DNA of 64,000 nt, taken from the NCBI GenBank assembly GCA_949752795.1, contig OX457074.1:31667980-31731979 (forward strand). Direction: 5' to 3'. The translations under genes and the position numbers were made by a program. How positions within the stretch are numbered: position 1 is the stretch's first letter; the number at the start of each line of letters is the position of its first letter. The stretch comes from Hyperoodon ampullatus (lineage: Eukaryota > Chordata > Mammalia > Artiodactyla > Ziphiidae). Positions 1 through 11,700 of this stretch are shown one piece after another. The notes under the pieces were generated by a model, which saw nothing but the letters and a program-made list of their open reading frames with translations, did no database searches and was not told the origin of the DNA.

Positions 1-599
1 GGTGCCCGTGCTTAAAGGTTGTGCGTGTGGTCAGGCACCTTCTGCCCAGTGCATTCTCCCTGGGCCCTTGATGCTTCTGTAGGCTTGTCCCCCCGCCGTG
101 GACGCTGTCTCCAGGCTGTCCTCGGGGGGCTGCTGAGAAGCACCCTCAGAGACACACTCAGCTTGGCACAGCCGGGAGCAAGCAGGTGTCTGGACCCCTG
201 TCACACAGTGCTGAGCAGTGGCCATCCTCACTGCGTCCCCTGGCCTCCAGTCACTGCTGGAAAGGCAGGGTGTAGGTCCCTGTGGCTAGACAGGAGACGT
301 CCATCCTTTCCTTGCACGCTGCCCAGGCTGCTGCTCCTGAGCCCAGGCTGGTGGGGCTTCGGGGCCTCCACTCCCCTCGGAGTGTGCTCGGTGCAGGCTT
401 GTCCATCCCTGTCCTCGGGTCTGGCGTCGTGAACTTTTAACCATGTAGTTTGGTTTTGCGTGTTTGGTGAGTGGAGCAGCTGTTCTGCCCCGAGTGACAG
501 AGATCCTGAGGGAGACTGAGTGGGAGACTGGCCCCAGGTGTGAACCCCGGTGTCTGAGTAGGGAGGGCGGGGGTGCTGTTTTCCTTTCTTTCCCTCTGT

Positions 600-930
600 G
601 TTCATTCACTCAGTGCACGTCAGAGCGCTCCCGGGGTCGGGCTCCATCCTCGGCGCCGAGGACACAGTGGTGAGGAGGGGCAGGGCCCGGCTCTCGCGGG
701 GGGGGGGGTGTGTGTGGGCAGACGAACGGGGCAGAAGCAGGAAGCTGTCCACCAGAGAGAGGGGCTCCGCCGCACATGCAAAGTGGTGACTGGAGAGAGT
801 GACGCGTGGTACCGGGGAGGCAAGGTCTAAGGTCTAGCGGCAGTGCCGGGAGGCGGCAGGTGGAGGAGACGGCAGGTGGAGGCAGGTCGTTCCAGGGACC
901 AGGGACATGACGGGGAAGAGGGCACAACAC
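600..930 (-). repeat. L2 LINE fragment (weak)
   Basis: The stretch reads like the reverse complement of an L2 3' end: cattcactcagtgcacgtca, then a run similar to 'gaggacacagtggtgaggag'. It is heavily diverged, and the boundaries are approximate. Confidence 0.35.
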
Positions 931-2005
931 GTGGGCGGCACATGAAGAGCTCACCCTCCCAGTGCGCCCGTCTTCTGGTCTCTGGGGCTCTGGTGCACCC
1001 CCCGCGCGGCCTGGTCTGGGCCTGTGAGGACCCGTGGACATCAGCCGTCACTCCCTGAAGCCGTGGGAGCCCCCTTCCTGCACGGCCGCGTGGGGAGAGT
1101 CAGACGTGACCTCCCGGCCCTGCTGGTTTAAGGGCCGAGGTGAGCAACTGCCCCTTCTTGTCACGGCCTTGGTTTGCACTTACACAGCATGCAGGCACCT
1201 GTTCCTTACCCGCGCGGGCTTCCTCTGGGCGAGCATCTTGAGCTCCTTTTGAGAACAGTGTCAGGTCGCTGCTGAGCCTGAAACCGGGTCTGTGGGATTC
1301 TGGCTGCGGGGTCCACAGCCCCCCCCTTTGGCTTCCGCTCTCCCGCGGGCTCCTCAGGACATGGCGACAGCCCAGCACTTAGCGCCACCGCAGTGACCAG
1401 CCAGATCTAAATTAAGCATGAAATCATGGGAATTCTAAATTTTCCCATGTAGCCCTTTTTTTTTCCCAAATGGCTCAAGCTGGAAAATTCTACTGATCAA
1501 ACTGTAATCCATCGCTGGGCCTGCCCGGTGGGGTGGGTATGAAGCCCTCAGTTGCCGCCCCCCCCAGTCTCTGGGTGGCATTGCCACCTACCATTAGTGG
1601 GTATTTCTGGTAGCAGAGTCACGGCATGTTAGAATGGAGACTCTGGCCCGGGGGTCCCATGTGTGCAAGCTGCCTTCCTTGGAGGGGGGCCGTGTTGTGA
1701 CAGCTGCCCTTCATACTCCACGGTCCCCAGGAAGCCGCACAGGCCAAAGAAACATCCACCACTAGGCTTCTTGCCGGAATTCTAGCCTCTGTGGCTGACC
1801 TGGGGCAGGGGCTGCCCGTGACACCACGGAGACAGCAGGGAATTGAGCCACTTGTCAGAAAGAGGGCCTGGGGACGGGAGGGTTGGGCAGGCCGTCTGGT
1901 CTGGTCTGCCCCGCCACTTTAGGAGCAGGAGGCCAGGCCTGGCCTGATCCCCGCTTTCCCAGCTTCTGGTTCTGTGTGCTCTACCGCTCCACGCTGTTTG
2001 CTTTC

Positions 2006-2019
2006 TGGCTGGATTTTTT
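2006..2019. repeat. Target site duplication, 3' side of PRDX1 retrocopy
   Basis: tggctggatttttt here matches tggccggatttttt at 2961-2974 with one difference. The A-rich start on the minus strand fits L1-endonuclease priming. Confidence 0.8.
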
Positions 2020-2960
2020 TTTTTTTTTTTCTCCTCAGCTCAAGTTTAATAAAACTACAAAAGACCAAAAGCGATACCCTACTACTATATACATCAGTTT
2101 GCTTGCCCCATAATACAGCTCAGGCTGTTCCCTCCAGAGGAAGAAAGGCTGGCCTCCCCAACCCCTGCCGGAAAGGCCTGTCCTGCCCCACACCACATCT
2201 GGGCCGAGTGTAAGGCCTTGTGTTTTAAGTGTGACAGTAGTACAAAAGAGGTTTTGTTCTCATGGCCACCTATTGCAGCCTGGCCCTAAAATGGCCCAGT
2301 GCTCCCTTCTGCTTAGAGAAATATTCTTTGCTCTTCTGGACATCAGGCTTGATGGTATCACTGCCAGGCTTCCAGCCAGCTGGGCGCACTTCCCCATGTT
2401 TGTCAGTAAACTGGAAGGCCTGAACTCGTCTCAGTGTCTCGTCCACAGAACGGCCAACAGGAAGGTCACTTATGGTGATCAGTTGAAGGATACCTTTATC
2501 ATCAATAATAAAAAGGCCCCCGAATGAGATGCCTTCATTGGCCTTTAAGACCCCATGGTCCTGAGCAACGGTGCGCTTGGGGTCTGATATCAACCGAATG
2601 TTCTTGGGTCCCAGCCCTCCTTGTTTCTTGGGTGTGTTGATCCATGCCAGGTGACAGAAGTGAGAATCCACAGAAGCACCAATCACTTGGCAGTTGAGTT
2701 TCTTACGTTCCTTTGCCCCATCACTGAAAGCAGTGATCTCTGTGGGGCACACAAAGGTGAAGTCAAGAGGGTAAAAGAAGAACACAACATATTTCCCTTT
2801 GTAGTCAGATAGGCTGATATCTTTGAACTGACCATCTGGCATTACAGCAGTTGCTTTGAACTGGGGGGCACGGTGCCCGATTTTGGCATTTCCTGAAGAC
2901 TTATTGCTATCAGCGGTTCTCACAGACAAACCACAGAGGACAGTCAGGAAGGAGACACGC
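2014..2960 (-). pseudogene. PRDX1: Processed PRDX1 (peroxiredoxin-1) retrocopy
   Basis: This is an intronless copy of the 199-codon peroxiredoxin-1 reading frame, from codon 1 at 2902 down to the position of the former stop at 2303-2305. PRDX1 reduces hydrogen peroxide using a peroxidatic and a resolving cysteine. The FTFVCPTE peroxidatic motif (C52) and SHFCHLAW (C83) are kept. The resolving cysteine motif GEVCPAGW now reads GEVRPAGW (C173R). The start ATG has become AAG, and the stop TGA has become GGA, so the frame would run on to a TAG at 2270-2272. Retroposition marks are clear: ATTAAA at 2045-2050, a poly(A) tract at 2014-2030, and a 14-bp target site duplication (2006-2019 and 2961-2974, one mismatch). 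No frameshift is present, so the copy is fairly young or was once constrained. It sits antisense in the probable EPN2 5' intron. Confidence 0.95.
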
Positions 2961-2974
2961 TGGCCGGATTTTTT
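2961..2974. repeat. Target site duplication, 5' side of PRDX1 retrocopy
   Basis: This is the partner of 2006-2019. It directly abuts the 5' end of the retrocopy. Confidence 0.8.
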
Positions 2975-2999
2975 AAGAATATTGTCTGTGGTTGGTCAT

Positions 3000-5900
3000 T
3001 TGCAAAGCTACTCTGAGGAGTGGCAGAGGTGGGGGAGCGTTAAGGGACTCTTTGTCCTCTGTGGCACGTTTGTGCATCCACGTGGTCCAGCCGTCAGGGT
3101 GTTTGATCCTCTACCCTGTGAGGGAGGTGCAGCTTGTCACATCCCCATTTCTAAGTGACTGCGTTGTCAGATGGCCAGAACCACGTCTCCTGACCCCGGT
3201 CCTTGCTTCACATCATCTTTTAAAATGACCACGTTTCAACACCTGTGTAATCTGCGCCCAGGACCGCTCTTCCCAGAGACTGAATGATTGGCCACATTGG
3301 TAAAGAAAAACGAAATTCCTCATGTGTGTTTTCAGTACTGATTTCTACTTTTAGAAAAATCAAGAACAGGTAAAGTCATAGGAGAATGTCTGACGTTGAA
3401 TTTTCCTGTGCTTGTTCCACGACTGTCTTGTCTTGGGAGAAGCCCCCAGGTGGCTCTTTGGGGGGGTGGTTAGAGGTGGCAGGGGTCATCCAGCATGGGG
3501 GCAGGGCCGTCAGACCCCACTACAGCCAGTTCACTGGCACCCCAGGGCTCTTCCTGTGTGGGCGGTTTCACTGTACCTGCTTTATCATCTAGAAGTTAAG
3601 TCTCATGTTCGTTTTTGCAATTCCTTCAGTATATGAATGCAAAGTTTTCTTGAAGCCCACTTTTGGGATAGAGATATGAAATTTGATTTCTCTACCCAAC
3701 GAGGAGTCGTTGGGATATGGATGCCATGTTCAGTGAGTGAGGAGGACATTTCCTTTTCTGGCTGGCCCTCCGCTTCCTACCCCCGTGGGTGTGAAGGCTG
3801 TCACCTGCCTTGAGAAAGTCGCAGGAGGCTGCCAGGTGCAGATAGTGTGAGCTGCCGTCTGGGGGGCATTCATTCAGTGGCATCTACTGCTTGTGACTGG
3901 CCTGGCCTGTGACTGTTAGGTCTGGGGAGGCGAGGGGCGTTTTGCTGCCTTTCCCTCACAGCTGGTCCTGGTCCCTGATAATGATCCCTGATCCCTGAAA
4001 AGCCCCCAAAATCTCTGTGGGGGTTTGGTGGAAACCCCGACCAACTGCGTCTTCTTCGCGCCTGGCCAGCCATGCCCCATCACAGAAGCATGATAGCAGA
4101 GGCACACGTGGGCTTTGACCAGGGACCCACCTGGACTGCAGGACCAAGGAGAGCTTCTCCCTCCCACAGTTGGTCCGGGACTCTAGATTTGGAAGGAATT
4201 TCCCCACCCAGCTGTGCAGGCCCTCGGAGCATGTTTTTATGGAATTCTTCTTGCCTCCAGGGGCATCACTCTAGCCTTGGAATTTTTTGTTTGTTTTTTT
4301 TAGTTTTGTTCTATTTGCTGTTTTATTCAGTCTATTTCTAGTCTCCAGTGTCTGTCGAATTCTGGTCGTGTTTTCAGATATGCCGGAATTTTTCTGCCCT
4401 AGCCTGTCCTTGGCAAATGTGATCCAGTGGTTACTTTATGGTCACCATTATAAGCTGCTCTCGAAAAAGAGTGGTGATCCCAGAGTTCGGCTGGGATGCC
4501 TGCGTGTCGAGGACTAAGGGATGCAGCTCCTCTGTCGGCCTGGGCTGTGGGTCAGCTGTGACCGGGGGCCTGGTTGGAGTCCCTGCACCTGTCTTGGAGG
4601 CTCTGAGTGTGCTCTTTGGCTGTTGCCCAGGACGGAGCACACAGGCTGCAGCTTACACGTGGCCGCGAGGGCTCCTGCAGCTGTGAAGCACAGGGTACGG
4701 GGCTTCGGGCCCAGGTGGGCCCACAGGTTCAGGCAGTGTCCTGTCCTGCTCCGGCTCCATCCCTGGCTCCTGCTTGCTGCTGTGCAGGCTCAGCAAGCTG
4801 GAAACGGAAGGCAAATTGAGGAGGAAAGTTTGGACAGTGGAGCCTGCGAGCTGTTCAGAAAAGAGCGAGAACAGAAGAGAACTCAGGTCTGGGTGTGCAC
4901 TTGGGGAGGGTCGTGGCTTTGAGGGGAGCCCTACCAGGTGTTTGCTGTCAGGAAGATGTCTGGGCATTTACAGTCAGTCCTGGGGTTGAGGGGGGAGGTT
5001 TTAAAATGGGAAAACGAGGTCTGAGGTTTGCGGGGCGAGTGGGATGGACCCACAGTGCCCGCATCCTCCGTTGAGGGCCCAGGAGGCCCCTCACAGCGTC
5101 AGAGACTCACCTGCAGTCTCAGGTGAGGCAGGCGTGGAGCAGGTGGGCCCTGAGGATGGTTCCTCGGAGGCACCTTTGGGGCCCCTTCCCCTTCAGGAAT
5201 TGCTTACCCCCATCTCGCCCTTTCTGTAGCTTTAGGAAAACAGCACGCAGCTGTTCACAGTACATTCCTATGCTTTCTCTGACTGTAACAAGTATTTCAT
5301 TAGCTTTTCCCCTCTCAAAGCCAAAGTATTTCAGAGAGACTGCTAACAGGTGTCCTTGCAAGTTGGGCCGTAGCCCCTCTTTCTCAGCTGTCCGGGTTCC
5401 TTTCCCAGCCTGGGTCCGGGAGGGCGGAGGCACCCAGCCCGCGCTTGCGGGAACGGCTGCCTTTTCTCTGCCACCAAAGGCCTGGGAGGCTCGGGGGGTG
5501 CCCTGGCCGGGCCTCGCGGCCTCCCCCGGGAGGGCACCAGCCTAGAGGACGGGCAGCAGAGCCCGACGCAGCATCTCTCCCCCAGGACGTGGTTTCTTTT
5601 CATTACATCTTTAACCATTTGAGGCCTGTTTACCAGGACCGTCGCTCACGTGCTTCCTCGGAGTGCCTCCTGACCTGGAGGAAGGTGGCCAGGGTCTCTC
5701 CAGCCCACCTGCTTCTCCGAGGAGCAGGGCGCTCGTGCCTGCCGAGGCCCCAGTGGGTGATAGACAAAGTGCCGGGTGGGCCTGGGCCCTAGGGACTTCG
5801 GGTGACTGCTGTGACGTTGGCGAGCGTTTGCTCTGGGACGTCGGAGCCCTTCCCCTTGGAGGCCCGTCCTCTCGCCGGTGTGGACGGCCAGCCTGGTCAC

Positions 5901-6550
5901 ATCACGCACGCGGGTCCCCATCAGAGCACCTGGCCCTGGTCCTGGGACACACGGCAGAGGGCTTGTGAGAGCCGGTCGGTCAGTGAGGGGGCAGGCTCTG
6001 CCCACCCACGTGGAAGCCTGTGCGCTCTGTGGCTTCAGAAGGAAGCAGGCTTCCTTGCCTGCTGAGGGGCACGTGTGCGACTGTCACTAGGGTGGGCTTC
6101 TGTGCTCCCCCTGTCTGCTGGCTCCCTGTGCGGACTGGGCATTTCCTGCGGCTTCCCCTCCCGACACTTCTGTTCCCTCACTTCTGAGGCTGTGGATGGG
6201 GCCGGTGGGGGCCGTCCGTCATCCCTCTGGCAGGAGCAGCCCAGCGTAGGGGCCGCGGCGAGACAGCGGGTCCTCCCAGGGGGCCCGGGCTCCCTGTCTG
6301 CACCAGGGCCGGAACGATCCTTACCTGGAAGGCTTTTTGTGGCCTGAGGCCACCCGGCTCCTTCCCAGGCCAGAGGCCCAGAGGCAGCTGGGGTGGGGTG
6401 GAGTGTGGGGCAGCTGCTGGCTTTGTCGCGGCCCGGCTGCACTGCTCTGTCCTTGGCGGCCCCTGTGGGCTCTGGGCCTGGCTCCTCCTTCTCGAGGAGA
6501 GGAATCACCCAGCAGCCACTCCCCTGCCGCCTCCCGGAAGTCTCCCCCTC
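3000..6550. other. No gene recognised
   Basis: This is mixed GC-rich and neutral sequence. Several open frames over 100 codons on both strands look like by-products of GC richness, because none shows a domain, a splice context or a recognisable protein. I recognise no repeat family here. Confidence 0.5.
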
Positions 6551-6559
6551 TGAAGACCT

Positions 6560-6790
6560 CCCTGAAGGTTACTTCTGCAGAAAGTGCTTTCCGTGCCTGC
6601 CTTTGTGGCCCCCAGCAGCCAGCTGAGTTGTTCTGGATTTGCATCCTCAGATGCCTTGCGCTCACCTCTGTCCCCTGCCAGACTGTGCCTTCCTGAGGGA
6701 AGGGACACTGTTTCTATCTGTTTCATAAATCTATCAGCAGTGTTTATTATCCACGTCAGGCACAGTGCTGGGTGCTCACTGGTGACCAAG
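6560..6790 (+). repeat. L2 LINE 3'-end fragment
   Basis: The order of motifs follows the L2 3' end: 'gactgtgccttcctgaggga', 'gtttctatctgtttcataaa', then 'caggcacagtgctgggtgct'. It is strongly diverged. Confidence 0.5.
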
Positions 6791-6894
6791 CCAGGTGGGA
6801 TCCCCACACTCTGGACCAGAGCCCGTGGCCAGAGGAGTGGCCCTCACTCCAGCTCCGCAGAAGTTTCTTCCCTGGAGAGGTGTGTTTGTGGCAA

Positions 6895-6995
6895 AGGGCT
6901 GGGTGTCCTGTTAATGTGTAACCCTCAGTTTTCTCCTCTGTGAAGTGAGGAAATTGGGGTAGAACCAGATTATCTGTAAGGTTGTACTGCACAGC
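6895..6995 (+). repeat. MIR SINE fragment
   Basis: 'aaccctcagttttctcctct' followed by 'gtgaagtgaggaaattgggg' is the MIR core. Confidence 0.55.
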
Positions 6996-7248
6996 TTGGG
7001 CCAGATGCCGGAGGCTTTTGAAAGCCTGGTGGAGGGCCCGAGCCCTGCTCTAGAAGGGGAGTTGGGAGCCTTTATAAGAAGTCAGAAGAGGTGGTCACGG
7101 AGAATCCCCCACAGCTAGAAGCATGGTGCCCAAGCCAGTGTAGACAGGCATTAGATTGTTCTAGCTGGCTTTTGCCTGGCGGTGGAAGAAAAATACAATC
7201 AAAATACAATCGGGGAAAAAAAGAAAAAAAAAAAAAAGTACAATCGGG

Positions 7249-7400
7249 GACTTTCCTGAGAAGCCACCACAATGAGAAGCCTGCGCACTGCAACGAAGAG
7301 TAGCCCGCCCTCTCCACAACTAGAGAAAGCCCGTGTGCGGCAACGAAGACCCAATGCAGCCAAAAGTAAATCAAATCAAATAAATAAATTTATTAAAAAA
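7249..7400 (+). mobile_element. CHR-type SINE, internally deleted 3' part
   Basis: After a 'ggggactttcctgagaagcc' junction, the sequence follows the 3' half of the long CHR SINE: 'gcaacgaagagtagcccgcc', then 'caactagagaaagcccgtgt', and an AAATAAAT tail. Most of the tRNA-like head is missing. It is next to an A-rich block (7206-7238) in which 'acaatcgggg' is repeated. Confidence 0.8.
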
Positions 7401-7509
7401 AACACAATCGCAGCAGAGCCGATCCAGTGGAAGTGTTTTGAAAATAGAACAGTAGTTACAGTGTTACTGCTTTCCTTCCAGAGGCTTAAACTTAAGTTTA
7501 AACTTTATT

Positions 7510-7842
7510 TCTTTTTTTTTTTTTAAAGTTAACCATTTTTAAAATTTATTTATTTTTGCTGTGTTGGGTCTTCGTTGCGTGTGGGCTTTCTCTAGTTGCA
7601 GTGAGCAGGGGCTACTCTTCATTGAGGCGTGCGGGCTTCAGTAGTTGCGGCACAAAGGCTCAGTAGTTGTGGCTCACGGGCTCAGTAGTTGTGGCTTGCA
7701 GGCTCTAGAGCGCAGGCTCAGTAGTTGTGGCGCGTGGGCTCAGTTGTTCCATAGCATGTGGATCTTCCTGGACCAGGGCTCGAACCCATGTCCCCTGCAT
7801 TGGCAGGTGGATTCTTAACCACTGCGCCACCAGGGAGGTCCC
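7510..7842 (-). mobile_element. CHR-type SINE (long form)
   Basis: This is the reverse complement of a full-length long CHR SINE. The tRNA-like head lies at the high end ('aaccactgcgccaccaggga'), the body has repeated 'ggctcagtagttgtgg' blocks, and the tail is T-rich at the low end. A 10-bp duplication aaactttatt flanks it (7500-7509 and 7843-7852). Confidence 0.9.
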
Positions 7843-8034
7843 AAACTTTATTCGTTTTTAACTTGTAATATCGATCTCATCTTAGTTTTGAAGGGAAGAT
7901 GGCGTCTCTTTTGTCCTTGAGGGCTGGAGGACGTCCACTCACCGCCCCGGCTGACCAGCGCCTGCTGTTTGCAAAATGCTTGCCGTCCCGGGGGTGGGGG
8001 CTCGTGCACAGTAACGTTTGTCTTCTTTCTCTAG

Positions 8035-8797
8035 GTCATGGCTTCCGGCTTCTCGGACCTGAGGCTCCAACAGAGGAAATGACCATCAGGGACCCTGCTC
8101 CAGACCCATTACGGAGACTGAACCTTCACGGGGTGCGAACCTGCCTGGGACAGGGAAGCTTCTCTCTTTGAAGGGCTTTACATTTGTCACAGAAAAGTAA
8201 AGATGACGACTTCGTCTATCAGACGGCAGATGAAAAACATCGTGAACAATTACTCGGAAGCTGAAATAAAAGTCCGGGAAGCCACCTCCAACGACCCGTG
8301 GGGCCCGTCCAGCTCCCTGATGACGGAGATCGCGGACCTGACCTACAACGTGGTGGCCTTCTCGGAGATCATGAGCATGGTGTGGAAGCGGCTCAACGAC
8401 CACGGCAAGAACTGGCGGCACGTGTACAAGGCGCTGACGCTGCTCGACTACCTCATCAAGACGGGCTCGGAGCGCGTGGCCCAGCAGTGCCGCGAGAACA
8501 TCTTCGCCATCCAGACCCTGAAGGACTTCCAGTACGTCGACCGCGACGGCAAGGACCAGGGCGTCAACGTGCGCGAGAAGGCCAAGCAGCTGGTGGCCCT
8601 GCTGAAGGACGAGGAGCGGCTGAAGGCCGAGCGGGCCCAGGCGCTCAAGACCAAGGAGCGCATGGCCCAGGTGGCCACTGGCATGGGCAGCAGCCAGCTC
8701 ACCTTCGGCCGGGGCTCCAGCCAACCCAACCTGTCCACCAGCTACTCGGAGCAGGAGTACGGCAAGGCCGGGGGGTCGCCAGCCTCCTACCACGGCT
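8035..8797 (+). CDS. EPN2: EPN2 first coding exon (5' UTR 8035-8202, ENTH domain)
   Basis: The acceptor is ttctttctctag ending at 8034, and the donor is cacggct|gtgagt at 8798. The exon carries 168 nt of 5' UTR and codons 1-198 plus one base. It encodes the whole ENTH domain, including the amphipathic helix-0 sequence TTSSIRRQMKNIV, and the following Ser/Gly-rich linker. Confidence 0.97.
8038..8082 (+). promoter_or_regulatory. EPN2 upstream ORF 1 (14 codons)
   Basis: An ATG four bases into the exon opens a 14-codon frame (MASGFSDLRLQQRK) that stops with TGA at 8080-8082. It lies wholly in the 5' UTR and could lower initiation at the main start. The effect is inference. Confidence 0.6.
8079..8171 (+). 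promoter_or_regulatory. EPN2 upstream ORF 2 (30 codons)
   Basis: Its ATG overlaps the stop of uORF 1 in an ATGA arrangement. It ends 31 nt before the main ATG. No conserved peptide is recognised. Confidence 0.55.
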
Positions 8798-11700
8798 GTG
8801 AGTAGTGGCCGAGAGCTGGGCACCGGGGCTGAGCCACAGCTCGTGGCCCCTCCGTTCTCGCTGCTGGCAGCCGACAGCAGTGCCCTCAGTCCGCCTGGAA
8901 TTACGGTCCCAGAGGTGCTTTGGGCCCCTGGGCCGCTCTGGCTCGGGGGTCCTGAGACCCTCTGCTGCTCTGGACTCTGACTCTGTTTGCGTGGGCAGGG
9001 CTGGCCCTGGGGGGGGGCGGGCGGGAGGCGGGTGTGGAGGCCAAGGGGCAGGTCTGCAGCGAAGGGCCTGGCCTGCTCCTGTGGCCTAGCAGTGGGGGTT
9101 GGCCGTTCTGGATAACCTGCTTTCTTTAATCTCATATTCACTGTCTTTCTAATGACTGGGCTGTGGGTCTCCTGACTGGCTCAGTGTCTGTTCTGCTTGA
9201 GCATCTTGGGGTGAGGTGGCGTGTATCTGCCTCACTTGTAGAGGAAGAGGGCAGAAGCCTCTGCAGTAGCCGGCGTGGGTGAGGCCTTCCCTGCCTGTGG
9301 TCGAGAGTGGTTTGGTCGCACGGCTGGGTCCGTGCTGGCTGGGGCTGCTCTGTTTTCTCGTTTTTGCACGTCGATGACTCTGGGTCTTTGCCCAGCGTTT
9401 GGAAGAGACCTCAAAAAATAGAAGTGGGGTTCAGGGCCTGTCGGAAGCTGGTCCGGGAGCCACGTTGGCATCCTTGTCATTCGCTGACGTGGTCCCTGGA
9501 ATGGCGCCCCTCTGCTTTCGCAGTGTGGTGGCCAGGCGAGGGTCCTGGCAGCCTGTGGGCTGGGGGATGCAGAAACTGTCTCTTCCGGCTGTGAAAACAA
9601 AAGTGCAGGTCACTGTACCCATTGTTTTTCGAATAAGTAACACTGTCAGCATAAAACTTTTTTTTTTTTTTAAGGCAGTTGTTTGCAGTTTGACAAAGTG
9701 CTGTCGACCTTGCTTAGTTCATCAGGTTTCAGTAGCGTTTTGAGAAGCGTCAAATAGGAGATTTGCATAGTAAGGTCAGACTCCCTGCCTCTAAGAATTC
9801 TCAGTGATTGTCAAGCTCAGAGAGGCCAGCCTTTCTTGTCCCACTTCTGGTTCCTGTCGTTTTCCCACTTAGTTTGAACTGCTCTGCTTAGGCAAAGTCT
9901 GTGACCTTCGTGAAACCCCTTGAAAGAAATGGAACCTGCACCCCAGGGGCTCTAGGGGCTGCCCCTGCGCTAGGTTGCACCATAAAAGGAAGATTGCCCT
10001 TAAGAAGCGAAGTGGTGTGTTTCCCTCAGGGAGCCCCTCTCCACCCAAGAAAGGCCCCTGCAGGTGGGCTGAGTCCCGGGCCCCAGGCCTCCTCTTGGGG
10101 AAGTGGCCGTGTATGGGCGCTGGGGGCTGCTCCTCTGGCGTGCCTTTTGTGGTCATTGTCGTCTAGGTGAGGTGGCGGCCCGTCCATCGGTCCGAGGGTG
10201 TTCCCGGGCAGGGAGGAGTGGGTGGGGCCTCGGGTCCGGTCCTGCGGGCCTTGGCCTCCCCCGCCCTTCCCGTCGCTGCTGTGGTCCCGGCTCATCCCCT
10301 GAGACCCTGAGCTCGAGCTGCATGTTCAGGGTCCATTTGCTGGGCTCGGCCTCTGCCGCTGCCTGTCCCTCTAACAGCCTGTCACTGTGTGTTTGTGTGT
10401 GTCCGTGCCCCACAGCACCGGAGGCCTTGCTGTGTCCCCAGCACCGCACAGAGGCCCTACAGGGTCAGAGCAAGGAGCTGCTGCTGCTGAGCCAGCACCC
10501 GCCCTTCCTTCCCTGCCCGCCCGTCCCGGGGCTATCCTCCTGCTGCGCTGGAGCTGGGGCCCAGCCCTGCCTCACTTGGGCCCGGTGGCCTGGCCTGCGG
10601 CTGTGTGCTCTCCCCGCCTCTCGAGGCCCTGTGCCCTCCCCTCCCCCAGAGCCCGGCCCTGCACTCCCTTGCCCCTCTCGCCCGGAGTCCTGCCAGGGCC
10701 TCGGGGGTGGGGGGGCTGCTGTTCACCTAAGGTCTGGAGGACCGCTGGGCTCTCCCTGCGTCCCGCTCCCTGAGGAATTGGAGGGGGTCATGCTGGCCGC
10801 AGACCCGGGCGTGGGGAAGACCGGGCCGCCTGGCCGCAGTGTGTGGTTCCAGCCTCACCCCGCCAGGCACACCCGGGCCTCGGCACCGGTGGCTGGGAGC
10901 CATCTCTGCAGTGCGGGGACACGTGCTGGGTGTAGGACAGAATGGGATGGTTTTTGCTTCTCGGCGAACTGCCGTCCTTCCTGAGATGCCCGTGACCATG
11001 GGGAACAGAGTCAGCTGTGCTGCGATTCTAGGTCATGGTGTTTGAAGGTCCCTAACTCAATGGGTACCGAAAATGAGGCTTCTCTTTGGATTGATTAATG
11101 GTGTATCCTGGCCAGTCTCCAGCTGGTGCAGGTTAAACTGAAAACAGTTCTCAGTGTTTCCCACAAGGAAGTGCTCTCAGTCCGATCTGCCTTCAGTCCC
11201 CAGGGGCCCCGCCTCAGAGAAGAAAGTCTTCCCTTCTCTTCTTCTTTTACCGGAAGGAGCGCCAGCGAGGCGCTTCCGTGCCGCTCCCCGACGACCTGGA
11301 AACGGTTCCCGCTCATCGTGCCTCACACACATCGCCCCCCACCCCGGCCCCCAGGTGCCCATGTGATCGCCTTGTTGAGCTCTGGATGTTTCCTTCGCGC
11401 CTGTGCTCCCCTCACGCTCTGTACTGGACTCTGCAGGGAGGACCAGCTTTGCGCTGTCGGGAGATGGGCAGGCGTGTTTCAGAGGCTCCCCGGAAGGCCC
11501 GCTGATGCGCCCGCAGGTTCCCAGTGCCCCCAGGGCCTACCCGTTGAGTAACTGGGGGGGGTCTGTTTGTCTCCCCCTGGCCCCCAGCTCTCCTGGGATG
11601 CTTGCACGTGAAGCCCAGGCCCGGGCCTCCCCATGCCTGGGCCCGTGGGTCCCCCCGCTCGGCGCCCTCGCACACGCACGTCGGCAAGTTGCTCGGCCCG

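Larger units (their letters stand above)
1..8034 (+). other. EPN2: Probable EPN2 5' intron (no coding exon seen)
   Basis: The first coding exon of EPN2 is preceded by a pyrimidine-rich acceptor ending at 8034. Human EPN2 has untranslated exons far upstream, so this stretch is best read as intron, although a short untranslated exon here could not be recognised by eye. It contains a PRDX1 retrocopy, two CHR SINE copies, L2 and MIR fragments, and otherwise GC-rich sequence with no supported gene. Intron status is inference from the known gene structure. Confidence 0.6.

Noticed and set aside
2270..2929. PRDX1-like frame as a functional gene
   Set aside because: It is intronless, has a poly(A) tract and target duplications, lacks the start ATG and the stop, and has lost the resolving cysteine.
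8086..9141. A 351-codon open frame antisense to the EPN2 ENTH exon
   Set aside because: It mirrors a very GC-rich coding exon, where stop codons are rare on the opposite strand. It has low-complexity composition and no recognisable domain.
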